5,704 bases of DNA from Bryobacterales bacterium. Its GTDB lineage: Bacteria; Acidobacteriota; Terriglobia; Bryobacterales; Bryobacteraceae. The notes under the pieces are model-generated. The model saw only the letters and a program-made list of their open reading frames with translations, did not search any database and was not told the origin of the DNA. The position numbers and the translations under genes are program-made. Below are positions 1 through 5,704 of this stretch, piece by piece (positions within the stretch are counted from its first letter, which is position 1; the number at the start of each line of letters is the position of its first letter). The stretch is taken from assembly GCA_003142355.1 (NCBI GenBank), contig PLMF01000175.1, positions 4,078-9,781 of the forward strand, read 5' to 3'.

Positions 1-579
1 CTGCAATCCTTCGCGATATCGCCCAGCTACGGCGGCCCGTACGCGGGCGTCATCGCCACCAGGGAAAAGTTCATCCGCCAGATGCCCGGCCGCCTGGTGG
101 GTCAGACCACCGATTCGCGCGGCAACCGCGCCTTCTGTCTCACGCTTTCCACGCGCGAGCAGCACATCCGGCGCGAGAAGGCCACCTCCAACATCTGCAC
201 CAACCAGGCTCTCATTGCGCTGATGGCCACGGTCTTCATGACGGTCTACGGCAAGCGGGGCCTGCGCGACCTGGCCGAACAAAACCTGGCCAAGGCGCAC
301 TACCTGGCCGCCAAGTTGGTTCCGCGCTTCACCGGCCATTTTTTCAATGAATTCGTAGTCCGCGCCGCCAACCCCGACGCCATCAACAAGGTGCTCCTCA
401 AGAAGAAAATCATCGGCGGCCTTCCTCTATCTCGTTTCTACCCCGAGCTCTCCGACTGCATGCTCCTCTGCGCCACGGAAATGTCCAAGCGCGCCGACAT
501 GGACACTGTGGCGCAGGCACTCATGCCTGCCGCGCCGAGACTCGTCTCGGCGCTCTTGCAAGGCGAGGTCCCCGCATGA
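1..579 (+). CDS. gcvPA: Glycine dehydrogenase (decarboxylating) subunit 1, 3' part (5' end outside window)
   Basis: This is the C-terminal part (192 residues) of the alpha subunit of the two-subunit P-protein of the glycine cleavage system. With GcvPB and PLP it decarboxylates glycine and passes the aminomethyl group to the lipoyl arm of GcvH in the cytoplasm. The frame is open from base 1. Family motifs visible in window residue numbering are YGGPY (10-14), RQMPGRLVG (26-34) and the very conserved [18 protein letters not shown] (52-69), followed by [12 protein letters not shown] and MLLCATEM near the end. Known homologues are about 440-450 residues, so roughly 250 residues lie upstream. Homologues usually end soon after the EM..R..MD.....AL segment. 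Here about 18 more residues (175-192) follow, largely encoded by a two-hairpin repeat at 508-553. The stop overlaps the gcvPB start (ATGA), so the two subunits are translationally coupled. Confidence 0.97.
   Translation: MQSFAISPSYGGPYAGVIATREKFIRQMPGRLVGQTTDSRGNRAFCLTLSTREQHIRREKATSNICTNQALIALMATVFMTVYGKRGLRDLAEQNLAKAHYLAAKLVPRFTGHFFNEFVVRAANPDAINKVLLKKKIIGGLPLSRFYPELSDCMLLCATEMSKRADMDTVAQALMPAAPRLVSALLQGEVPA
508..553 (+). repeat. Two-hairpin palindromic element at the 3' end of gcvPA
   Basis: Two perfect inverted repeats lie 1 base apart. Hairpin A is GCAGGCA (513-519), loop CTCA, TGCCTGC (524-530). Hairpin B is GCGCCGAGA (532-540), loop CTCG, TCTCGGCGC (545-553). The leader GTGGCGCAGGC (508-518) matches the start of a second element at 3890-3937 in 10 of 11 bases, and the later GCCTGCC is identical in both. 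The element is translated as the C-terminal tail of GcvPA and ends 22 bases before the gcvPB start codon. No T-tract follows, so it is not a normal intrinsic terminator. It may act as an RNA stability or processing structure inside the operon; that role is inferred. Confidence 0.7.
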
Positions 580-2054
580 TCGCCAAAGTCCGCCCCCACC
601 TCTCGCAAAACGAAGCCCTCCTGTTCGAGCGCAGCTCTCCCGGCAAGCTAGCCTACCAACTCCCCGCCTTGGACGTCCCCCTCGTAGACCCGGCCGGCGC
701 CCTAGGCGCGGAAAACGTCCGCTCCGAGATCCCCGGTTTCCCCGAGGTCAGTGAAGTGGAGGCCATCCGCCACTTCACCCGCCTCTCCACGTGGAACTAC
801 GCCATCGACCACGGTATGTATCCGCTGGGCTCCTGCACCATGAAGTACAACCCGCGCATCAACGAGCTGGTGGCGCGCATCGAGGGCCTCGCCTGGGCGC
901 ATCCTTACCAGCCGGAAGCCCTGGCCCAAGGCTCCATGGAAGTGATGGCGCGCCTGGAAGCCGCCCTTGCTGAGATCGCCGGCATGGACGCCGTGACGCT
1001 GCAGCCCGCTGCCGGCGCGCACGGCGAGCTGACCGGCATCCTGTTAATTCGCGCCCTGCTCGAGAAGCGCGGCAATCCCCGCAAGAAGATTCTTATCCCC
1101 GATTCGGCGCACGGCACCAACCCCGCCTCGGCCGCTATCGCCGGATACGCGGTGGCGAGCATCCCCTCCAGCGCCACCGGCGTGCTGGACGTCGCCGCGC
1201 TGGCACAGCTCGTCGACCGGGACGTGGCCGCGCTCATGGTGACCAATCCCAATACCCTTGGGGTGTTCGAAGAGAACATTATGCAGGCGGCCGACATTCT
1301 GCACGCCAAGGGCGCCATGCTCTACATGGACGGCGCCAACATGAACGCGCTGGTCGGCATCGCGCGGCCGGGCGATTTCGGCGTGGACGTGCTGCACCTC
1401 AACCTGCACAAGACTTTTTCCACGCCCCACGGCGGCGGCGGCCCGGGCGCCGGTCCGGTGGCCGTGAAGAAGCCATTCGAGCCGTTCCTCCCCGTGCCGC
1501 GCCTCAAGCGCTCGGGCAAGAAATGGGCCTACGATTATCGGCGCAAACACTCCATCGGCCGCGTGCGCGCCTTCTACGGCAACTTCGGCGTGCTGGTGCG
1601 CGCGCTGGCTTACATCCTGGCCCACGGCGGCCCGGGCCTGCGCAACGCCACCGTGGACGCCGTGCTCAATGCCGTTTATATCCGCAAGAGCCTCGAGCCG
1701 TACTACGATTTGCCGTACGCTTCGCCCAACATGCACGAGGTGGTGTTCAGCGATGAACGCCAGGCGAAAGCGGGCGTGCGCACCGGCGACATTGCCAAGC
1801 GCCTCATCGATTACGGTTTCCATCCTTACACCGTCAGCTTCCCGATGATCGTCCACGGCGCGCTCATGATCGAGCCCACCGAGACCGAGGGCAAGCTCGA
1901 GCTCGACCAGTTCATCGAGGCCATGATCGCCATCGCCAAAGAGGTGGAGGCCGATCCGCAACTGGTCAAGAATGCCCCCTACGGGACCCGGACCAGCCGC
2001 GTGGACGAAGTCACCGCCGCGCGCAAGCCGGTGCTGCGATGGCGACCGGCGTAA
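576..2054 (+). CDS. gcvPB: Glycine dehydrogenase (decarboxylating) subunit 2
   Basis: This 492-residue protein is the PLP-binding beta subunit of the P-protein; length and ends are normal for the family. It starts with the typical region containing [21 protein letters not shown]. It then shows [17 protein letters not shown] (from M81), [21 protein letters not shown] (from D176; aspartate and histidine of the PLP site), and [17 protein letters not shown], in which K279 is the expected Schiff-base lysine. The C-terminal half holds MHEVVFS and [16 protein letters not shown], also conserved, and the protein ends in the usual ARKPVLRW form. The ATG lies within the gcvPA stop (ATGA), with a weak AAGGCGAGG-type ribosome site upstream that falls after the hairpins of the repeat. 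The gene 3' end overlaps the next reading frame by 16 bases. Functional identity is very secure. Confidence 0.98.
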   Translation: MIAKVRPHLSQNEALLFERSSPGKLAYQLPALDVPLVDPAGALGAENVRSEIPGFPEVSEVEAIRHFTRLSTWNYAIDHGMYPLGSCTMKYNPRINELVARIEGLAWAHPYQPEALAQGSMEVMARLEAALAEIAGMDAVTLQPAAGAHGELTGILLIRALLEKRGNPRKKILIPDSAHGTNPASAAIAGYAVASIPSSATGVLDVAALAQLVDRDVAALMVTNPNTLGVFEENIMQAADILHAKGAMLYMDGANMNALVGIARPGDFGVDVLHLNLHKTFSTPHGGGGPGAGPVAVKKPFEPFLPVPRLKRSGKKWAYDYRRKHSIGRVRAFYGNFGVLVRALAYILAHGGPGLRNATVDAVLNAVYIRKSLEPYYDLPYASPNMHEVVFSDERQAKAGVRTGDIAKRLIDYGFHPYTVSFPMIVHGALMIEPTETEGKLELDQFIEAMIAIAKEVEADPQLVKNAPYGTRTSRVDEVTAARKPVLRWRPA

Positions 2055-3928
2055 ACCCCAGGCAGTGGGTGTTGGTGCTGGGCCTGGTGCTGCTCATTCG
2101 GCTTCCCTTTCTCAACCAGGCTATCCAGGGCGACGATCACATTTATCTCACCGAGGCCTCCCACGCGCTCATCGATCCGCTGCACCCGGACAACACCAAA
2201 TACGTGTTTCAGGGTGAGGAAGTGGATCTGCGCGGCCAGCCGCATCCGCCTCTGGATGGGTGGGTGCTGGCCGGTCTCATCGCCGTGTTCGGCGGCGTAA
2301 AAGAGATTCCTTTTCACGCCGCGTACATCGTGTTTTCTCTGATCGCCGCCGGCGCCATGTGGTCTCTGGCGCGCCGTTTTTCGCCGCAACCGCTCTGGGC
2401 GACTCTGTTGTTCGTCGCCGTGCCGGCCTTCGTGGTGAACGGCAATTCGCTGGAAACGGACATCCCGTTCCTGGCCTTTTGGATGGCCGCCGTGGCGCTG
2501 TTTGTAACCCCACCGCTCTCTAACGTTCGCGGCTCTGAAACACGCCCTCGTGTTCACACGCACTTTCCGAGCCGCGAACGTAAGAGAGCGGTGCTTGTGC
2601 TTTCCGCCATCTCGATGGCGCTGGCCGCCCTCACCGCCTACCAGGCCGTCTTGCTCACCCCCATCCTCGCGGTCTACGTGTGGCTCTTCCACCGCCGCAG
2701 TCCCGCCCGCTGGCTCATCCTCCTGGTTCCGCCCCTCACCATCGCTCTATGGCAGCTTTTCGAGCGCCTCTCCACCGGCGCTCTGCCCGCCGCCGTACTC
2801 AGCGGCTATCTGTCCACTCTCCAGACGTTCGACGCCAAGCTGGCCAGCGCCCTGGCGTTGACCATCCACTCCTGGTTCATCGTTTTTCCCGCGCTCGTGC
2901 CGGCGGCATTCATACTCGCCTGGCGCCGGCGGCGCGAGCCGGACACGCTCTTCCTGCTCGCGTGGATCGGAGTCTTCTTCGCCGGAGCTTTGGTGATCTT
3001 CTTCGCCGGCGCGGCGCGTTACCTGCTGCCCATGGCGGCGCCCGCAGTACTTCTGGCCTCGCGCCTGCGTCCCAAGTGGCTGGCCGCCGGCTTCGTCCTC
3101 CAACTGGCCCTCGGCCTGGGCCTTGCCGCCGTCAACTACCAGCACTGGGCGGGCTACCGCCAGTTTGCGGAATCGCTGCGCCGCCCCGCGGCGGGCCATC
3201 GCGTCTGGATCGACGGCGAATGGGGCCTGCGCTACTATCTCGAAGCCGACGGCGCCTTGCCGCTGAAGAAGACCCAGCGCCTGCGCCCCGGCGACATCGT
3301 GGTCTCGAGCGAGCTCAGCGCTTCCGTCAACCCCGTCGCCCCATTCGCTCGGCTCCGCGCGGCGGAGATCCGGCCCGCCATTCCGCTGCGGCTCATCGGC
3401 CTGGAATCGCACTCGGGATACTCCACCGTAGCGAAGGGTTTCTGGCCATTCGGAGTGTCCGCCGGGCTGATCGACCGCGTGCGCGCCGTCGAAGTCGCCG
3501 AGCGGCATCCCACGCTCGCCTACCTGCCCATGAACGCCCCCCAGGCCGCGGACCAGATCGTCGGCGGCATCTTCGCTCTCGAAGACAACCGCTTTCGCTG
3601 GATGTCGCGGTCCGCCGTAGTGGCGCTCGCGAGTCCTCCGGCCGCCCTGCCGTTGCGCGCGACCTTCACCATCCCGCCGCAAGCGCGCGCGCGCCGCGTC
3701 ACGCTGCTGCTCGATGGCCGCGAGGTAGCGTCGCAGACCTACCCGGCGCCGGGCACGTACACGTTGGAATCGCCGCCCATGCGCGCCGCCGGCGCGGTAG
3801 CCACAGTCGAAATCGTCATCGACGAGACGTTCTTCGCCCCCGGCGACACCCGCGAGTTAGGCATCGTGCTGACGGCCGTAGGCTTCGCGGTGGGGCAGGC
3901 GGTGCCGCCTGCCCAGCGTCCCGAGTGA
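2039..3928 (+). CDS. Multi-pass membrane protein, GT-C/PMT_2 (GT39-like) glycosyltransferase family
   Basis: This 629-residue protein has about ten hydrophobic segments in residues 9-366 (roughly 9-25, 72-90, 94-112, 116-134, 142-157, 185-217, 223-241, 271-296, 303-324, 346-366), then a soluble, probably extracytoplasmic part rich in beta-like sequence. The layout fits GT-C enzymes that use polyprenyl-phosphate sugars. After the first helix comes GDDHIYLTEA with D32/D33, the position of the catalytic acidic residues in this fold, then HPPLDGW (69-75) and an acidic ETD (139-141) at a helix start. Substrate and acceptor cannot be told. The start overlaps gcvPB by 16 bases and has no clear ribosome site, suggesting coupled translation. 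Two oddities stand out. Residues 158-185 (7 R/K between the fifth and next helix) are encoded by an 83-bp palindromic insertion, and the last 11 residues by a two-hairpin repeat with the stop codon in a loop. It could also be an unclassified membrane protein of similar topology. Confidence 0.8.
   Translation: MATGVNPRQWVLVLGLVLLIRLPFLNQAIQGDDHIYLTEASHALIDPLHPDNTKYVFQGEEVDLRGQPHPPLDGWVLAGLIAVFGGVKEIPFHAAYIVFSLIAAGAMWSLARRFSPQPLWATLLFVAVPAFVVNGNSLETDIPFLAFWMAAVALFVTPPLSNVRGSETRPRVHTHFPSRERKRAVLVLSAISMALAALTAYQAVLLTPILAVYVWLFHRRSPARWLILLVPPLTIALWQLFERLSTGALPAAVLSGYLSTLQTFDAKLASALALTIHSWFIVFPALVPAAFILAWRRRREPDTLFLLAWIGVFFAGALVIFFAGAARYLLPMAAPAVLLASRLRPKWLAAGFVLQLALGLGLAAVNYQHWAGYRQFAESLRRPAAGHRVWIDGEWGLRYYLEADGALPLKKTQRLRPGDIVVSSELSASVNPVAPFARLRAAEIRPAIPLRLIGLESHSGYSTVAKGFWPFGVSAGLIDRVRAVEVAERHPTLAYLPMNAPQAADQIVGGIFALEDNRFRWMSRSAVVALASPPAALPLRATFTIPPQARARRVTLLLDGREVASQTYPAPGTYTLESPPMRAAGAVATVEIVIDETFFAPGDTRELGIVLTAVGFAVGQAVPPAQRPE
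2511..2593 (+). repeat. 83-bp palindromic element inserted in frame in the membrane glycosyltransferase gene
   Basis: Left arm 2511-2535 (begins CACCGCTCTCTAACG) and right arm 2569-2593 are inverted copies matching at 24 of 25 bases; the single mismatch is at 2522/2582. Complementarity stops sharply outside the arms. The 33-base centre contains a further small stem, AACACG (2539-2544) with CGTGTT (2549-2554). The host frame reads straight through, encoding residues 158-185 (PPLSNVRG ... SRERKRAV), a basic hydrophilic stretch between two membrane helices, on the side where positive charge would be expected to face the cytoplasm. The structure resembles a MITE- or REP-like element that became coding, comparable in concept to the Rickettsia palindromic elements. 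No transposase gene or target-site duplication was identified. Confidence 0.85.
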
Positions 3929-3937
3929 TCGGGACGC
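3890..3937 (+). repeat. Two-hairpin palindromic element at the 3' end of the glycosyltransferase gene
   Basis: Hairpin A has arms GGGCAGGCGG (3893-3902) and CCGCCTGCCC (3905-3914), perfect over 10 bp (9 bp plus a 4-base loop in practice). One base later, hairpin B has GCGTCCCGA (3916-3924), loop GTGA, TCGGGACGC (3929-3937), perfect over 9 bp. The TGA stop codon of the gene (3926-3928) is in the loop of hairpin B. CGCCTGCC recurs at 3935-3942 and could pair with the left arm of hairpin A instead, giving alternative folds. The layout and the leader GTGGGGCAGGC match the element at 508-553. It encodes the C-terminus VGQAVPPAQRPE. No T-run follows, so a bidirectional terminator role is possible but unsupported. 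Confidence 0.75.
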
Positions 3938-3988
3938 CTGCCGGTCGCAGTCCATGCCCCGTAGTATCCTGGTCTGAGGAGATTCGAC

Positions 3989-4291
3989 ATGGAAGAGCCG
4001 ATTGCGCCGGGCGCCCACCGGGTATTCTGCGTGAAGTTCCAGCGCGAAATGGAGGGCCTCAATGAAGTTCCGTTCGACGGCCATCCGCTCGGGCAGAAGA
4101 TCTACGAAAACGTCTCCAAGGAAGCCTGGAAGATGTGGGTGGACCGCATGAAGATGATCATGAACGAATACCGCCTCAACCTCGGCAATCGGGAAGCCCA
4201 GGAATTCCTCATCCAGCAGATGGACCAATATTTCTTTGGCGAAGGCGCGGCCTTCCCCCCGGATTTCGTCCCGCCCGGCTCGACGCACTGA
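3989..4291 (+). CDS. yggX: Fe(2+)-trafficking / oxidative damage protection protein YggX family
   Basis: This 100-residue cytoplasmic protein shows the YggX signature throughout: VFCVKFQREMEGL, LGQKIYENVSKEAWKMW, and then INEKKLN-type sequence (here MNEYRLNLGN) and FLIQQMDQYFF. The conserved cysteine, at position 7 in the E. coli protein, is C14 here. Family proteins (about 90 residues) protect iron-sulfur clusters from oxidation and may donate Fe(II); the exact role is debated. The ATG is preceded by TGAGGAGA (3975-3982) at 6 bases, a strong ribosome site that fixes the start. A weak TAGTAT (3962-3967) could be a -10 box, but no matching -35 is seen. It lies 60 bases after the glycosyltransferase stop, on the same strand, and may have its own promoter. 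The C-terminus (FPPDFVPPGSTH) is a little longer than in enterobacteria. Confidence 0.95.
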   Translation: MEEPIAPGAHRVFCVKFQREMEGLNEVPFDGHPLGQKIYENVSKEAWKMWVDRMKMIMNEYRLNLGNREAQEFLIQQMDQYFFGEGAAFPPDFVPPGSTH

Positions 4292-4407
4292 AGGTATCGA
4301 GCACCCCGTGTCGCACTGGCATAGGGGGCGCCGGTACACGGCCGCATTTCAGATTCCAGTAAGCCCAGGAACGCGCATCGAAGATACCCGGCGGCGCGCA
4401 CGGCCCT

Positions 4408-4833
4408 TTACCGGGCGCTTGCTGGCTGAACGTCAGCCCTGTGTGATGGCGCCCTTGTTGCCAGCACAAGTGAGCCGACCGATACAGTAAATGAAAGTAC
4501 GGAAACTAGGATGGCGAACAGTGCCCACCAGTGAGTTCGATTCACTACGGTCCAGCCACCCTCGGTCAACTGCCAAAGAGGCCCTACTGTTTGAAAAGGG
4601 TCTCCGCTTGGTAGGGCTCCGTCTGGTGTGAGCTTGCCTTTGGGTATTGCATTCTCTATAGGCTTAACCCAACCTCGCATATAGGCGGTCTTTAACGCAG
4701 CGTCGGTTTGCTCGTTGTCTTCAACCGCATTCTCAATCACCCATACATTGCCCGGCTGCAGGACAAGAGCTACCCGTTGTCGGGATAAGTGCTTCAGAGT
4801 GCGCCGAATATCACTTTCAGAATTTGTTGGCAC
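4408..4833 (-). CDS. Hypothetical small protein with one C-terminal membrane segment
   Basis: Not recognised as a named family. With a GTG start at 4833 the product is 141 residues. The N-terminal 100 or so are soluble and mixed alpha/beta in character: SESDIRRTLKHLSRQRV reads as a helix, LVLQPGNVWVIEN as strands, and LWQLTEGGW resembles the end of winged-helix domains (Y.LT..G), so a small DNA- or ligand-binding domain is possible but unproven. Residues about 104-125 (ALFAILVSVLSFTVSVGSLVLA) form one membrane helix, followed by a short basic tail. The GTG is chosen because GGAGG lies 9 bases upstream. The frame remains open to an ATG at 5001, but that start would overlap tdh, has no ribosome site, and adds a proline/arginine-rich stretch of no domain character. 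G+C is near 53% over 4501-4800, well below the neighbours, suggesting acquisition or a different history. It is divergent from tdh and convergent with yggX. Confidence 0.65.
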   Translation of the reverse strand: MPTNSESDIRRTLKHLSRQRVALVLQPGNVWVIENAVEDNEQTDAALKTAYMRGWVKPIENAIPKGKLTPDGALPSGDPFQTVGPLWQLTEGGWTVVNRTHWWALFAILVSVLSFTVSVGSLVLATRAPSHRADVQPASAR

Positions 4834-4991
4834 CGTTCTGAACCTCCATCGAGCTCCCGGATTGATATTAACAGAACCTCCTTTGTGTTGCGCTGTCGCG
4901 ACATGCCGCGCAGGCGAAGACGCGGCTCCGGTTGCCCGTGGCGGAGGCCTACACAACCAGACGCCCCACCGCTTGTTGCTATCGTAAAAGC
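4834..4991. other. Divergent intergenic region between the hypothetical gene and tdh
   Basis: These 158 bases should carry the promoters of both divergent genes, though no good -35/-10 pair could be picked out on either strand. A perfect 10-base palindrome TGTCGCGACA lies at 4894-4903, near the middle, and could be an operator half or core. GGTTG (4930-4934) and CAACC (4954-4958) flank a central AGGCCT as a weak inverted repeat. TATCGT at 4980-4985 sits 6 bases before the tdh ATG, which would fit a leaderless tdh transcript. Confidence 0.35.
4843..4847 (-). promoter_or_regulatory. Ribosome binding site choosing the GTG start of the minus-strand gene
   Basis: On the minus strand GGAGG is followed after 9 bases by GTG (4833-4831), in frame with the small membrane protein gene. 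This is the only standard start codon in that frame near its conserved-looking part that has a well-placed ribosome site. A stronger AAAGGAGG further upstream (4884-4877) has no standard in-frame start at usable distance. Confidence 0.5.
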
Positions 4992-5704
4992 ATGCGAGCA
5001 CTGGTGAAGAGCAGGCGCGAGCCGGGCCTCTGGCTCGGGGAAGTGGACGTCCCCAAAATCGGCATCAACGACGTGCTCATCAAGGTGCTGCGCACGGGCA
5101 TTTGCGGCACCGACGTGCACATCTACCGGTGGGACGAGTGGGCGCAGGAGACCATCCCCGTGCCCATGACGATCGGTCACGAGTTCGTCGGCCGGATCGT
5201 CGAGACCGGGTCCAACGTGGTGGACTTCTTCCCCGGCGACCTGGTCAGCGGGGAAGGCCACGTGGTCTGCGGCCTGTGCCGCAATTGCCTCGCCGGCCGC
5301 CGCCACCTGTGCGCTCACACCCAGGGCGTGGGGGTAAACCGTCCGGGCGCGTTCGCCGAATACATCGCGCTGCCCATGACCAACATCTGGCGCCACCACG
5401 AATCGGTTTCGCTCGACGTCGCGGCCATCTTCGACCCCTTCGGCAACGCCGTCCACACCGCGCTTTCCTTCCCCGTGCTGGGCGAGGACGTGCTGGTCAC
5501 CGGCGCCGGCCCCATCGGCATCATGGCGGCGGCCGTGGCGCGGCACGCCGGCGCGCGCTACACCGTGATCACCGATGTCAATCCTTACCGCCTGGCGCTC
5601 GCCCGCAAGCTGGGCGTAACGCTCGCCGTCGACGTGCGCGAAACCAGTCTCCCGGAAGTGCAGAAGCAACTCGGAATGACCGAGGGCTTCGACGTGGGCC
5701 TGGA
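4992..5704 (+). CDS. tdh: L-threonine 3-dehydrogenase, N-terminal part (continues past window)
   Basis: The visible 237 residues are a zinc-dependent medium-chain dehydrogenase that oxidises L-threonine with NAD+ to 2-amino-3-oxobutyrate, which Kbl then splits to glycine and acetyl-CoA. Catalytic zinc and proton-relay residues are in place: C38, T40, H43, H63, E64. The structural zinc lobe has C93, C96, C99 and C107. Tdh-specific stretches include [21 protein letters not shown] and [17 protein letters not shown]. The Rossmann motif is GAGPIG (171-176) with D195 at the end of the second strand, typical for NAD. Numbering matches the E. coli enzyme, which supports the ATG at 4992. There is no ribosome site within 20 bases upstream; a GGAGG at 4943-4947 is too far away, so initiation may be leaderless. 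About one third of the protein lies beyond the window. Its link to gcvPA/gcvPB points to threonine and glycine catabolism. Confidence 0.97.
   Translation, partial: MRALVKSRREPGLWLGEVDVPKIGINDVLIKVLRTGICGTDVHIYRWDEWAQETIPVPMTIGHEFVGRIVETGSNVVDFFPGDLVSGEGHVVCGLCRNCLAGRRHLCAHTQGVGVNRPGAFAEYIALPMTNIWRHHESVSLDVAAIFDPFGNAVHTALSFPVLGEDVLVTGAGPIGIMAAAVARHAGARYTVITDVNPYRLALARKLGVTLAVDVRETSLPEVQKQLGMTEGFDVGL

Noticed and set aside
1044..1961. Long minus-strand open frame (about 305 codons) opposite gcvPB
   Set aside because: Its product is histidine/valine/glycine-rich without domain character, typical of the antisense of a GC-rich gene, and gcvPB is certain on the other strand.
2747..3682. Minus-strand open frame (about 311 codons) opposite the glycosyltransferase gene
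   Set aside because: Glycine/arginine/glutamate-rich antisense translation with no motif or ribosome site.
3893..3937. Tandem hairpins as an intrinsic transcription terminator
   Set aside because: Neither hairpin is followed by a T-tract, the stop codon is inside the structure, and the matching element at 508-553 is in the middle of an operon.
2680..4065. Long plus-strand open frame (about 461 codons) overlapping the glycosyltransferase gene
   Set aside because: The product is arginine/proline/alanine-rich and low in complexity, has no recognisable motif and runs into yggX; it is a shifted-frame shadow in GC-rich DNA.
4292..4407. Spacer between the convergent yggX and hypothetical genes searched for a terminator or small RNA
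   Set aside because: Only short GC-rich self-complementary bits such as GGCGCC were seen; no convincing stem plus T-run on either strand.
4424..4438. Small perfect hairpin GGCTGA-ACG-TCAGCC as a possible terminator
   Set aside because: The stem is only 6 bp, it lies inside the end of the minus-strand coding region, and there is no T-run on either side.
4530..4546. AGTGA-GTTCGAT-TCACT with a GTTCGATTC stretch resembling a tRNA T-arm
   Set aside because: With correct T-loop numbering the stem does not pair, no acceptor, D or anticodon arm is found around it, and it lies within the minus-strand gene.
4794..5669. Minus-strand open frame (about 291 codons) opposite tdh
   Set aside because: It is antisense to unambiguous tdh and shows only low-complexity His/Val/Asp-rich sequence.

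Overview
The window is about two-thirds G+C and tightly packed. It looks like a free-living heterotrophic bacterium. The split glycine dehydrogenase (gcvPA/gcvPB), the YggX protein, the class of membrane glycosyltransferase and the GC-rich palindromic repeats running through genes together suggest Acidobacteriota. That assignment is inferred from general resemblance, not from any database match.

Layout. (1) 1-579 is the 3' end of gcvPA and 576-2054 is a complete gcvPB; the two overlap by 4 bases and encode the subunits of the glycine cleavage P-protein. (2) 2039-3928 overlaps gcvPB by 16 bases and encodes a multi-pass membrane protein resembling GT-C/PMT_2 (GT39-like) glycosyltransferases, with a long soluble C-terminal part. 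(3) 3989-4291 is yggX, a small Fe(II)-trafficking/oxidative-damage protein. (4) 4408-4833 on the minus strand is an unrecognised small protein with one C-terminal membrane segment, in DNA of clearly lower G+C. (5) 4992 to the window end is the N-terminal two thirds of tdh, L-threonine 3-dehydrogenase, divergent from gene 4. Threonine dehydrogenase feeds 2-amino-3-oxobutyrate to Kbl, which makes glycine, and the glycine cleavage system oxidises glycine to one-carbon units, so the two ends of the window belong to one catabolic route.

The most unusual content is palindromic DNA that is translated as part of genes. An 83-bp element with 25-bp inverted arms (24/25 matching) sits in frame inside the glycosyltransferase gene (2511-2593) and encodes a basic loop between two membrane helices. 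Two further elements, each a pair of adjacent perfect hairpins with the same layout, form the 3' ends of gcvPA (508-553) and of the glycosyltransferase gene (3890-3937). They are read in the same frame and give similar C-terminal peptides (VAQALMPA and VGQAVPPA). They look like two members of one dispersed repeat family that captures or rebuilds gene ends. No tRNA, rRNA, CRISPR array, complete insertion sequence or convincing intrinsic terminator was seen.
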